DNA from: Paenisporosarcina cavernae
Lineage (GTDB): Bacteria > Bacillota > Bacilli > Bacillales_A > Planococcaceae
DNA: 64,000 nt
Direction: 5' to 3'
Assembly: GCF_003595195.1 (NCBI RefSeq)
Contig: NZ_CP032418.1
Span: 260,501 to 324,500, forward strand
The notes under the pieces are model-generated. The model was not told the origin of the DNA, made no database searches, and worked only from the letters and a program-made list of their open reading frames with translations. Positions 53,231 through 61,140 of this stretch are shown here, piece after piece (position 1 is the first letter of the stretch; each line of letters begins with the position of its first letter). The translations under genes were made by a program, and so were the position numbers.

Positions 53231-54331
53231 ATGACAAATAAAGTTTGGTTTCAAGCAGGTATTGGAATTATTTTAGCTCTTATTATTATACGTTTATTTA
53301 TTGAAGTGAAGGATATGTTTTTCCCATTATTCGTCGTGATTCAAACGATTTTTTTACCACTTCTAATCGGAGGAGTTCTCTTTTATTTAACAAGACCGAT
53401 ATTACGCTTCTTAGAAAAAAAGGGGTGGGCACGATGGACAAGTATGCTAGCGATCTTTGCTGCTTTAGCATTAGTGATTTGGGTCACTTCATCCATAGTA
53501 GGTCCAGCAGTAACGAAACAGGTAAACTCTTTAGTGAAAGATGCACCATCGATAACAGCTCAAGTGGAAGATATGGTGGATTACATTGTTGACCAAAAAA
53601 ATCGATTGCCGAAATCAATTGAAAAATCGATTGATGATCAGTCTGCGAAAGTAGGACAAATCACCTCGAAATTCGGTTCTGGGTTGTTAGCATTTATCCA
53701 GAGCTTCTTTCAAGGTTTATTTTTACTTATACTAGTTCCTTTTTTCCTCGTCTACATGTTAAAGGACCACGAAAAGTTTGCGCCATTTATCGCGAAATTT
53801 TTCTCAGGGGAAAGAAAAACATGGATACGTAAAACGCTGCACGATATTGACCATACACTAAAAGCCTACATACAAGGACAGCTTCTTGTAAGCTTTGCGG
53901 TCGGAATAATGCTCCTAATTGGATATTTAATCATAGGATTAGATTACGCGTTGTTATTAGCATTGTTTGGAATGTTCATGAATGTTATCCCATTCTTAGG
54001 TCCATATATAGCTGTTGTACCTGCTTTAATCATCGGCTACATACAAGCACCAGAGATGGTAATATGGGTTGCAATTATTATGCTAGTAGCACAACAAATA
54101 GAAAGTAACTTCATTACGCCAAATGTTATGGGGAGATCGCTTGATATACATCCATTAACGGTAATCACCATCATTTTAGCGGCGGGAAATATTGCGGGTC
54201 TATGGGGAATCATTTTAGCTATTCCAACCTATGCAGTAATTAAAACGATCCTGAAAAACATTTATGCACGAAGAGAAGAAATTAAAGATGCTGCGACAAT
54301 GGATGTCAAGAAAGAGGAAGAACTTATTTGA
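53231..54331 (+). CDS. AI-2E family (UPF0118) transporter
   Basis: This 366-residue membrane protein has about eight helices, with the family signature in the C-terminal half: YIQGQLLVSFAVGIMLL, then NVIPFLGPYIAVVPALI and IESNFITPNVMGRSLDIHPL. Its name comes from TqsA; a role in autoinducer export is not supported here, and several relatives are ion antiporters or unknown. I prefer the ATG at 53231 (MTNKVWFQ) because this is where homologous proteins start; a GTG at 53171 is also in frame. Confidence 0.88.
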   Translation: MTNKVWFQAGIGIILALIIIRLFIEVKDMFFPLFVVIQTIFLPLLIGGVLFYLTRPILRFLEKKGWARWTSMLAIFAALALVIWVTSSIVGPAVTKQVNSLVKDAPSITAQVEDMVDYIVDQKNRLPKSIEKSIDDQSAKVGQITSKFGSGLLAFIQSFFQGLFLLILVPFFLVYMLKDHEKFAPFIAKFFSGERKTWIRKTLHDIDHTLKAYIQGQLLVSFAVGIMLLIGYLIIGLDYALLLALFGMFMNVIPFLGPYIAVVPALIIGYIQAPEMVIWVAIIMLVAQQIESNFITPNVMGRSLDIHPLTVITIILAAGNIAGLWGIILAIPTYAVIKTILKNIYARREEIKDAATMDVKKEEELI

Positions 54332-54501
54332 TCGCCATAAAAGCCTTACAAACGGGTTGTGAAAACCCCAAGGGGAACATACTTTACCGTGTGCAGGTGG
54401 TGGGAAAATTAGTTGGTGAGTTCAAATTAATAGAGTCGGCGTTATCATAACCAGAAGGTCAAAAATTCTATCGCAAATTCGATTAGATAGGGAGTGGAAA
54501 A

Positions 54502-54675
54502 TTGAAATCCAAATCATACTTAGTAGTCTTGACTTCACTTGTAATTCTGATGGTCACAGCTAACTCGGGTTTCCATACGGATAGTAAGACAGTTATTTAT
54601 GGATTATCAGCATTAGGTATTGTATTAGGTGGATACTTGAGTGTGAAAAAACCGAAAGTAACGAAAGAAGTTTAA
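54502..54675 (+). CDS. 57-residue small membrane protein, unknown
   Basis: A TTG at 54502 behind AGGGAGTGG opens a frame of 57 codons to TAA at 54673-54675. The product has two hydrophobic stretches (SYLVVLTSLVILMVTA and VIYGLSALGIVLGGYL) and a lysine-rich tail (VKKPKVTKEV). The composition looks like a real small membrane protein and a terminator follows at 54731. I do not know a family. Confidence 0.5.
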   Translation: MKSKSYLVVLTSLVILMVTANSGFHTDSKTVIYGLSALGIVLGGYLSVKKPKVTKEV

Positions 54676-54730
54676 GAATAGTGTTATACAGCTAAAGGCT
54701 AAACCTCCAATAGAAGATAGAAAATGAAAT

Positions 54731-54758
54731 GGACTTCCGCGCAGTTGGAAGTTCTTTT
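54731..54758 (+). terminator. Terminator after the 57-residue ORF
   Basis: GGACTTCC (54731-54738) pairs with GGAAGTTC (54747-54754), with one G-U pair, followed by TTTTA. Confidence 0.7.
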
Positions 54759-54785
54759 ATTATGAAGATAACAACATTCCACATG

Positions 54786-54814
54786 AAAAAACCCCAACCA
54801 TCGAGGGTAGGGGT
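54786..54814 (-). terminator. Terminator after the acidic small-protein gene
   Basis: On the minus strand ACCCC-ACC (54814-54806) pairs with GGTTGGGGT (54799-54791), with one bulge and six T residues at the end. Confidence 0.8.
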
Positions 54815-54820
54815 GAAATG

Positions 54821-55045
54821 TCAATCTGGATATTTGCGTTCACTAGACGAAGAGTCTTTTGTATGATCGTGATCTTCTTCATCCTTCACTTTGTCATTCA
54901 GCTCTTCAACGGGTAATGGATCGACTGTCTGCATATCTTCATGCATATCGAACAGTGATTCTTTGTCCGTGTCTACTGCGTCTGGATTGTCCAGTTTCGG
55001 ATCGGAAGATTTTTCGCGTTTCGGGTCTTCAGGTTCGCGTTTCAT
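54821..55045 (-). CDS. Acidic, probably disordered 74-residue protein
   Basis: This short protein is rich in Asp, Glu, Lys and Ser, with no hydrophobic core, cysteine or aromatic pattern. Its start (MKREPEDPKREKSSDP) follows a strong AAAGGAGCG. I do not recognise the family. It lies 19 bases behind the DUF3243 gene on the same strand and has its own terminator. It could be a spore or stress protein, but the sequence does not show that. Confidence 0.6.
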   Translation of the reverse strand: MKREPEDPKREKSSDPKLDNPDAVDTDKESLFDMHEDMQTVDPLPVEELNDKVKDEEDHDHTKDSSSSERKYPD

Positions 55046-55064
55046 ACGAATCGCTCCTTTCGAC

Positions 55065-55370
55065 TTACTTACGTACCATGTTTAGAAGCATATGAGCTAA
55101 AGCGTGTTGTTGTTCTTTATCGCCAGATTTCCATAGCTCTTGTAGTAAGTTTTCTTCGCTGTTACGTGGCTCTTCGTGGCTTGCTAAGTACCCAGCTACC
55201 ATTTCAGTTGTTTTAGCTAATTGCTCTTCACCTAATCCAAGCTTTTCACCTGTTGCTACTTTATCGGATAAGTATGATTTGAATGTGTTGAAGTTTTGTA
55301 AGATTTCTTCTTTCTTTTGTGAATCCATTTTTGACATTTCTTCTTGAACTTTACCTTGTACGTTTTCCAT
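55065..55370 (-). CDS. DUF3243 protein (YmfJ-like)
   Basis: This is a soluble helical protein of about 101 residues. The body, LQNFNTFKSYLSDKVATGEKLGLGEEQLA and the late LLQELWKSGDKEQQHALAHMLLNM, matches the DUF3243 family. The function is unknown. The start is uncertain: a GTG at 55382 is right behind AAAGGAG, while the ATG at 55370 is about 12 bases away. Confidence 0.85.
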   Translation of the reverse strand: MENVQGKVQEEMSKMDSQKKEEILQNFNTFKSYLSDKVATGEKLGLGEEQLAKTTEMVAGYLASHEEPRNSEENLLQELWKSGDKEQQHALAHMLLNMVRK

Positions 55371-55463
55371 AGTGTTAAACACTCTCCTTTTTTCTTCTTA
55401 GGATTAGGTTTATCCTTTTTTGAAGAGTGTCAAACATATTCTGGCATATTTCGTGTAAAATTC

Positions 55464-56693
55464 TTATAATTGTTTGGATTCAAAGCTCTGAATCATTTCA
55501 ATCATCACTTTAGTCGCTTTTTCCATATTGTCGACGGAAATGTACTCATACTTACCATGATAGTTTTCTCCACCGGTAAAAATATTTGGCGTTGGCATTC
55601 CCATAAAGGACAATTGAGAGCCGTCTGTACCACCACGAATTGGAATTATAAGTGGTGCAATATCCAATTTCTCCATCGCTTCTTTCGCGATATCCACAAT
55701 TTCCATTACAGGTTCAATTTTCTCCCCCATATTGTAGTATTGATCGTCCATTTTTAATTCGATGGCATGGACACCATGTTTTTCTTGGATTTTTTCAACA
55801 GCATCTTTAAGGAGCTGTTTTTTCGCTTCAAATTTAGCTTTATCAAAATCACGGATAATGTAGGATAAGGTCGTTTTTTCGACAGTTCCTTGAAAATTCA
55901 TCAAGTGAATAAACCCTTCATAGCCTTCTGTTTTTTCAGGTACTTCATTTTCCGGCATCATGGCTTGGAATGCTGTTGCAATGGTGATAGAGTTAATCAT
56001 TTTATCTTTTGCGGAACCTGGATGAACATTTCGTCCATGAACAATAACCTCTGCACCAGCAGCGTTAAAGCTTTCGTATTGAAGCTCGCCAAGCGGCCCA
56101 CCGTCCATCGTATAAGCATACTTGGCACCAAATGCATCCACGTCAAATTTGTGCGGTCCACGGCCAATTTCTTCATCTGGTGTAAATCCAACTCGAATTT
56201 TTCCGTGAGGAATGCTTGGGTTTTGAATGAAATACTCCATGGCAGTCATAATTTCAGCAATTCCAGCCTTGTTGTCTGCACCAAGCAATGTTGTACCATC
56301 TGTCGTGATTAACGTGTGGCCAATATAGTTATTCATTTCTGGGAAATCAGCGGGAGAGAGCACGGTTTCATCATTTAATCGAATGTCTCCACCTTCATAA
56401 CAGTCAATGATCTTTGGCTGAACGTTTGTCCCTGTGTAATCTGTCGCTGTATCTACGTGTGCCAAAAACCCGATAGTCGGAAACTCGCGTTCTAAATTGG
56501 ATGGTAGAGAAGCAAATAAGTAGCCATTATCATCCAACGTGATTTCCTCCATGCCTAAATCGGCAAGTTCTTTTTCTAACAAACGAAGTAAATCCCATTG
56601 TTTTTCTGTTGATGGGCAAGTTTCACTCGAAGCATTCGATTGTGTATCAATTTTTGCATAGCGTATTAAGCGTTCGGATAGTTGTTTTTGCAT
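55464..56693 (-). CDS. pepT: Peptidase T, tripeptide aminopeptidase
   Basis: This 409-residue cytosolic dizinc metallopeptidase (M20B) removes the N-terminal residue of tripeptides. The metal and catalytic sites are all visible: [11 protein letters not shown] (first His ligand and Asp), [13 protein letters not shown] (bridging Asp), [12 protein letters not shown] (Glu general base and ligand), [10 protein letters not shown] and, near the end, [14 protein letters not shown] (last His). Length is normal. An AAGGAGC site precedes the ATG. Confidence 0.96.
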   Translation of the reverse strand: MQKQLSERLIRYAKIDTQSNASSETCPSTEKQWDLLRLLEKELADLGMEEITLDDNGYLFASLPSNLEREFPTIGFLAHVDTATDYTGTNVQPKIIDCYEGGDIRLNDETVLSPADFPEMNNYIGHTLITTDGTTLLGADNKAGIAEIMTAMEYFIQNPSIPHGKIRVGFTPDEEIGRGPHKFDVDAFGAKYAYTMDGGPLGELQYESFNAAGAEVIVHGRNVHPGSAKDKMINSITIATAFQAMMPENEVPEKTEGYEGFIHLMNFQGTVEKTTLSYIIRDFDKAKFEAKKQLLKDAVEKIQEKHGVHAIELKMDDQYYNMGEKIEPVMEIVDIAKEAMEKLDIAPLIIPIRGGTDGSQLSFMGMPTPNIFTGGENYHGKYEYISVDNMEKATKVMIEMIQSFESKQL

Positions 56694-56727
56694 AGGTAAG
56701 CTCCTTTGTTATGTAGATATTGTTAGT

Positions 56728-57336
56728 TTAGCACGTTCTTTTCTTTTTCCATACATTCGACAATCGAGGCTCTGAACGGTCGGCTAAACGTTGAATATTG
56801 TCAGAGTGTTTCATTGCCACTAACAGCAGTAAACTTAGACAAAGAATAATCATTCGTATGGATGTCGTAATTGATAAGCTATACCCAAAATAGATGAGGT
56901 AAAATGCCACAACCCCGTAAAATATATAATCACTGATAACACTTACGAGTATGAATAGAACTCCTGCGAGCAACCCTATTTTCCAATCAATTGCGAGTAA
57001 AGCCCCGATCGCGCTTGCCGTTCCTTTACCGCCTTGAAAGGAAAGAAATACGGGAAATATGTGTCCCGCGATGACAAAGAATGCCGTACAAAACAGCAAG
57101 AAGGGTTCGCCTGATACAAAAAAAGTAACAATTAATACGGCAAAAACAGCTTTTAAAATGTCGAAAGCTGCTACCAGTAAGCCATACTTCCATCCGAGGA
57201 CAAGCGTCGCGTTAGAAGCTCCCGAATTTTTCACACCGCTCTCTTTTATATTTACCCCCGATAGTTTTTTGGCTAATGAAGATCCATGTAGTGACCCTAT
57301 GAGATAAGAAAATAGCGCAATAAGTATAAAGACCAT
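56728..57336 (-). CDS. plsY: PlsY-type acyl-phosphate:glycerol-3-phosphate acyltransferase
   Basis: This 202-residue membrane protein has about five to six helices and the three conserved PlsY motifs: SYLIGSLHGSSLAKKLSGVNIKESG-NSGASNA, FLSFQGGKGTASAIGALL and the late KHSDNIQRL. It transfers acyl groups from acyl-phosphate to glycerol-3-phosphate, the first step of phospholipid synthesis. The ribosome binding site (AAGGGGGA) lies in the 3' arm of the upstream gene's terminator. A second plsY copy may exist elsewhere; the lone position here suggests a paralogue. Confidence 0.85.
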   Translation of the reverse strand: MVFILIALFSYLIGSLHGSSLAKKLSGVNIKESGVKNSGASNATLVLGWKYGLLVAAFDILKAVFAVLIVTFFVSGEPFLLFCTAFFVIAGHIFPVFLSFQGGKGTASAIGALLAIDWKIGLLAGVLFILVSVISDYIFYGVVAFYLIYFGYSLSITTSIRMIILCLSLLLLVAMKHSDNIQRLADRSEPRLSNVWKKKRTC

Positions 57337-57373
57337 AAAAATCCCCCTTACTCATGTTACGAGTAAGAGGGAT
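57337..57373 (-). terminator. Terminator between BCCT gene and plsY
   Basis: On the minus strand ATCCCTCTTACTC (57373-57361) pairs with GAGTAAGGGGGAT (57353-57341), loop GTAACAT, followed by TTTT. The T run touches the plsY start codon. Confidence 0.85.
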
Positions 57374-57387
57374 AGAAAGTTGCGTGA

Positions 57388-58884
57388 TTATTCTTTCTTT
57401 GTTTTTTTCATTAAACGAGCTTCTACAGATAATGATTTATAGAGTGATACCATCATTAGAACCATGATAAAGGAAAATGGTAACGCGGCTACAATCAATG
57501 CGTTTTGTAATGCACTTAATCCATCAGCTGCAAGTAAAATAACTGCGATTAATGATTGTGCAAGTCCCCAAATCACTTTTACACTGTTGGCTGGATTAAG
57601 AGAGCCATTTGTTGTTTGCATACCTAACACAAAAGTCGCTGAATCGGCACTTGTGATAAAGAACGTACCGATTAAGATAATGGCGATAATCGACAGAAGT
57701 GTTGTGAGAGGCAATTCATTAAATACAGCGAAAAGTGTTTCCTCTGTTTTTAACCCCGTTAAGTCTGTCACTTTTTCTTGGATGTTAATCGCTGTTGTTC
57801 CGAAAGCTGCAAACCAAAAGAAACTTACAAGAGATGGTAACAAGAGTACTCCTGTTAAAAATTCACGAATGGTGCGGCCTTTTGACACTCGAGCGATGAA
57901 GATTCCAACGAAAGGTGCCCATGAAATCCACCAAGCCCAGTAGAAAATAGTCCATCCGTTAATCCAATTTCGATTTTCTGCATTTAAAGGCGCTGCACGG
58001 AAACTCATTCGAATCAGATTTTGGAAGTACGATCCAAGTGTATCCGTAAACATATTGAAAATCAGTAACGTTGGTCCTAATATAACGACTAAAAGAAGAA
58101 GTGCGATTGCAAGAACCATATTTGTGTTGGATAAATATTTAATTCCTTTACTTAATCCTGACCAAGCAGAAGCTAAGAATAAAACGGTAACGACCGCAAT
58201 AATAGCTACTTCCGTCCAGTAAGTGGATTCAAATCCAAATACATACGACAGACCTCCACTAATTTGAACAGCGCCAAAGCCAAGCGTCGTTGCGACACCA
58301 ATAACGGTAGCGAAAACGGCGAACACGTCGACCAAAACTCCTAATGGTCCGTTCATTTTTTCACCAAAAATTGGCTTTAATGTTGCTGAAATTAGACCTG
58401 GTTCTCCTTTGCGGAACTGGAAATATGCAAGTGCTAATGCCACGATAGCGTAAATTGCCCAAGCATGTAATCCCCAATGGAAAAATGTATAGCGCATAGC
58501 TTCTTTAAATGCTTCTGGTGTTCCAACTTCTTGTGTTGGAGAAGAGACTGCGAAGTGTGAAAGAGGTTCTGCAGCTCCCCAGAATACAAGACCAATCCCC
58601 ATACCAGCTGAGAAGAGCATCGCAAACCAAGTGGTGCGAGAGTATTCTGGTCGGTCTGTATCCTTCCCTAAACGAATTTTCCCGAAAGGACTAAAGATCA
58701 TGTATACCGTGAAAATAACCATGATTGTCACGATTGCTAAATAATACCAGCCAAATGTAGACGTGATAAACGCTTGAACATTTGCTGTGATATCTTGGAA
58801 ACTTGTTGGTGTTAATGCGCCAAATAATACGGCAACAAGAACTAGAGCCAATGTAATCCAAAATACATTTGTTACTTGTTTCAT
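57388..58884 (-). CDS. BCCT family betaine/choline/carnitine transporter
   Basis: This 498-residue protein has 12 predicted helices. The BCCT signature [18 protein letters not shown] is near residue 95, and the substrate-binding tryptophans are in [33 protein letters not shown]. It probably imports glycine betaine or related osmolytes with Na+, like OpuD. The ATG at 58884 with AGGGGGAA upstream is used; a longer frame starts at 58902. It may be controlled with the small HTH gene upstream. Confidence 0.93.
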   Translation of the reverse strand: MKQVTNVFWITLALVLVAVLFGALTPTSFQDITANVQAFITSTFGWYYLAIVTIMVIFTVYMIFSPFGKIRLGKDTDRPEYSRTTWFAMLFSAGMGIGLVFWGAAEPLSHFAVSSPTQEVGTPEAFKEAMRYTFFHWGLHAWAIYAIVALALAYFQFRKGEPGLISATLKPIFGEKMNGPLGVLVDVFAVFATVIGVATTLGFGAVQISGGLSYVFGFESTYWTEVAIIAVVTVLFLASAWSGLSKGIKYLSNTNMVLAIALLLLVVILGPTLLIFNMFTDTLGSYFQNLIRMSFRAAPLNAENRNWINGWTIFYWAWWISWAPFVGIFIARVSKGRTIREFLTGVLLLPSLVSFFWFAAFGTTAINIQEKVTDLTGLKTEETLFAVFNELPLTTLLSIIAIILIGTFFITSADSATFVLGMQTTNGSLNPANSVKVIWGLAQSLIAVILLAADGLSALQNALIVAALPFSFIMVLMMVSLYKSLSVEARLMKKTKKE

Positions 58885-59018
58885 AATTCCCCCTACTTTC
58901 ATTTAATTTTACACACAGTTTCCTACCCTAACGCACATTTAACATGAGGTCAAGGGTTGGGTATAAATTCTTATGTATGTAACTAGATATTTATACCTGT
59001 TTTAAACGTTTTTTAAAC

Positions 59019-59249
59019 CTAATCTTCATCTTTAACATCAATATCATCGGGAATCGGTGTATTCCGCCATTCATCAATCATTTCTTTCACTTTTTCCAGC
59101 TGTTCATAATGCTTGTCAAACTGGCTGTGATTGATTAAATAATTCTCTCCGTCGTGAACGGATTTAATTTTCCCGTTTAAGACATACGAGTGAACTTGCT
59201 CGATCGGCAGACCAAGCTTTTTTGCTGTTTCTTCAATTGTTAAATACAT
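59019..59249 (-). CDS. Small helix-turn-helix protein (excisionase/MerR-like fold)
   Basis: This 76-residue protein starts with LTIEETAKKLGLPIEQVHSYVLNGKIKSV, the winged-helix DNA-binding motif shared by excisionase-family and MerR-like small proteins, followed by a coiled acidic tail. There is no integrase or other mobile gene nearby, so it is probably a chromosomal regulator. It is 134 bases upstream of the BCCT gene in the same direction and divergent from the EamA gene. Confidence 0.7.
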   Translation of the reverse strand: MYLTIEETAKKLGLPIEQVHSYVLNGKIKSVHDGENYLINHSQFDKHYEQLEKVKEMIDEWRNTPIPDDIDVKDED

Positions 59250-59318
59250 CCATTTTCACCTACTTTCGAAAGGAATAGTATGGTATCGTTTTCAGTAAGA
59301 ATGATTCGGAGGATTAAG

Positions 59319-60209
59319 ATGAAAACGTCTATCGCTTATTTCATTGTATTACTTGCTGCGGTCTTATGGGGAACAACTGGAACCGCACAGACTTTTTTAC
59401 CTCAATCGACACATCCATTATCCATCGGGGCTCTAAGAATGGCAATTGGTGGTTTTACGTTACTCCTTTATTTACTTATGACAAAGAAACTAGATATAAC
59501 GTCTATTCCGTGGAAACCTGCACTTATTGCGGGAATATGCATGGCCTTATTTCAACCATTGTTTTTCACGTCGGTACGCGTCACAGGTATAGCTGTTGGA
59601 ACTGTTGTTGCAATAGGTAGTGCACCAATTTTCACGGGCATTCTGGAACGAATTTTTTGGAAGCGAAAGCCGAATCGAAAATGGGTCATCGCAACGATTA
59701 TGGCAATACTTGGTTGCATACTTTTATTTTCCAATAAAGAATCAGTCACCGTGAATCCTTTCGGAATCGGTATGTCGCTAGTAGCGGGATTTGCATTTGC
59801 ATTATATACGATCGTTAGTAAGGATGTGCTCGCAAAATTAGCACCTGTTTCCTCTGTTGCAGTGACATTTTCCATTAGTGCGCTCTTCCTTTCCCCGTTT
59901 TTCCTGTTATTTCCGATAGGGTGGGTGGTGGATGGGGCAAACTTCACAACGATACTGTATCTAGGATGGATGACGACGACCCTTGCGTATATTTTATTCC
60001 TAACAGGGTTAAAACACATTCCGTCCTCTGCGGCGGTGACACTTTCGTTAGGAGAACCCTTAACCGCTGCTCTTTTGAGCGTTTTTGTGGTGAATGAAAC
60101 ACTCAGCATGGTTTCGTGGCTCGGCGTCGGATTATTGCTAGGTGGCATAATCGTTCTCACCATTCAGCGGAAAAAACCTGTTCGTGAAGAAGGCTTTTCC
60201 ATTTCTTAA
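59319..60209 (+). CDS. EamA/DMT family transporter
   Basis: This 296-residue protein has 10 helices in two EamA repeats (about residues 6-135 and 150-285), with the sequence LWGTTGTAQTFLPQSTHPLSIGALR in the first and SSAAVTLSLGEPLTAALLSVFVVNE in the second. It is a drug/metabolite exporter with unknown substrate. The ATG at 59319 is used because it follows CGGAGG; the frame opens earlier at 59280. Confidence 0.9.
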   Translation: MKTSIAYFIVLLAAVLWGTTGTAQTFLPQSTHPLSIGALRMAIGGFTLLLYLLMTKKLDITSIPWKPALIAGICMALFQPLFFTSVRVTGIAVGTVVAIGSAPIFTGILERIFWKRKPNRKWVIATIMAILGCILLFSNKESVTVNPFGIGMSLVAGFAFALYTIVSKDVLAKLAPVSSVAVTFSISALFLSPFFLLFPIGWVVDGANFTTILYLGWMTTTLAYILFLTGLKHIPSSAAVTLSLGEPLTAALLSVFVVNETLSMVSWLGVGLLLGGIIVLTIQRKKPVREEGFSIS

Positions 60210-60290
60210 GAATTTCTTCAGAAAGTTGTGAGGGTGGACTTAAGATTCAATCGATAAGCTAAAAGTACGAACAAAATGGGGGAATGAAAG

Positions 60291-60980
60291 ATGTCGTATA
60301 CAATTTTAGTGGTAGATGACGATGAAGAAATCCGTAACGGGATTGAAATTTATTTGAAAAACGATGGCTATGATGTGGTGAAAGCGTCGAATGGGAAAGA
60401 AGCAGTCCAACATTTAGAGCAAGCCGAAGTCCATTTAATCATTTTAGATGTCATGATGCCTCAAATGGACGGGATTCAAGCAACATTTCATATTCGGACG
60501 ACGTTCAATGTACCAATCATCATGTTAAGTGCGAAAGTAGAAGATAGCGATAAAATTCATGGGTTGTCCGTTGGAGCAGATGACTACGTGACAAAGCCTT
60601 TTCATCCGCTTGAACTAATGGCTCGTGTGAAATCGCAATTACGTCGATATACCACATTAGGAAATATGGAAAAAGTATCGAATCGTTTGACGATCCGTGG
60701 ACTGGAATTGGACGAGGAAGCAAAAGAAGTAACACTTGATGGCGTTTCACTCAAGTTAACGCCAATTGAATATAAAATTACCGAGTTACTCATGCGTCAT
60801 GCTGGCAAGGTATTTTCCATTCATCAAATTTACGAACTCGTTTGGAACGAAGAAGCCTATAACGCAGAAAATATAGTAGCTGTACATATACGGAAAATAC
60901 GTGAAAAAATGGAAGTGGATCCGAAAAATCCACAGTATATTAAGGTGGTGTGGGGAGTTGGATACAAAATCGAAAAGTAA
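60291..60980 (+). CDS. OmpR/PhoB-type response regulator
   Basis: This is a 229-residue protein. The receiver has the acidic pocket VVDDDEE, the phosphorylated Asp53 in IILDVMMPQMDG, the conserved Ser/Thr (MLSAK) and Lys (VTKPF). The C-terminal winged helix (about 130-228) has LKLTPIEYKITELLMRHAGKVFS and AVHIRKIREKMEV. Its partner is the kinase encoded at 61131-63305. The genes overlap or abut, with a small membrane ORF in between. Confidence 0.95.
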   Translation: MSYTILVVDDDEEIRNGIEIYLKNDGYDVVKASNGKEAVQHLEQAEVHLIILDVMMPQMDGIQATFHIRTTFNVPIIMLSAKVEDSDKIHGLSVGADDYVTKPFHPLELMARVKSQLRRYTTLGNMEKVSNRLTIRGLELDEEAKEVTLDGVSLKLTPIEYKITELLMRHAGKVFSIHQIYELVWNEEAYNAENIVAVHIRKIREKMEVDPKNPQYIKVVWGVGYKIEK

Positions 60981-61140
60981 GTCCTCCAACGTATTATCCG
61001 TCATCGCCGTCATCATTGCCTGTTTTACATTGCTCTATTGTCTACAATTTATCCCCCATTTTGTCGACATGCACGCATGGAAGGAAAATCGTGTAATCGC
61101 ACATTTTTCTCGATTGCTAAAAGGAGCTAATTGGTTGTGA
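60958..61140 (+). CDS. Small membrane protein wedged between regulator and kinase genes
   Basis: A TTG at 60958 opens a frame of 60 codons that overlaps the response-regulator end by 23 bases and the kinase start by about 10 bases. The product has one hydrophobic segment, VLSVIAVIIACFTLLYCLQF, and a short basic C-terminal part (ENRVIAHFSRLLKGANWL). AAGGTGG lies nine bases upstream. The tight nesting and the membrane segment suggest a real protein that could modulate the kinase, but there is no direct proof. Confidence 0.5.
   Translation: MDTKSKSKSSNVLSVIAVIIACFTLLYCLQFIPHFVDMHAWKENRVIAHFSRLLKGANWL

Noticed and set aside
59019-59249. Excisionase-like HTH protein as a marker of a mobile element
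   Set aside because: No integrase, attachment-site repeat or phage gene lies nearby. The fold is common in chromosomal regulators.
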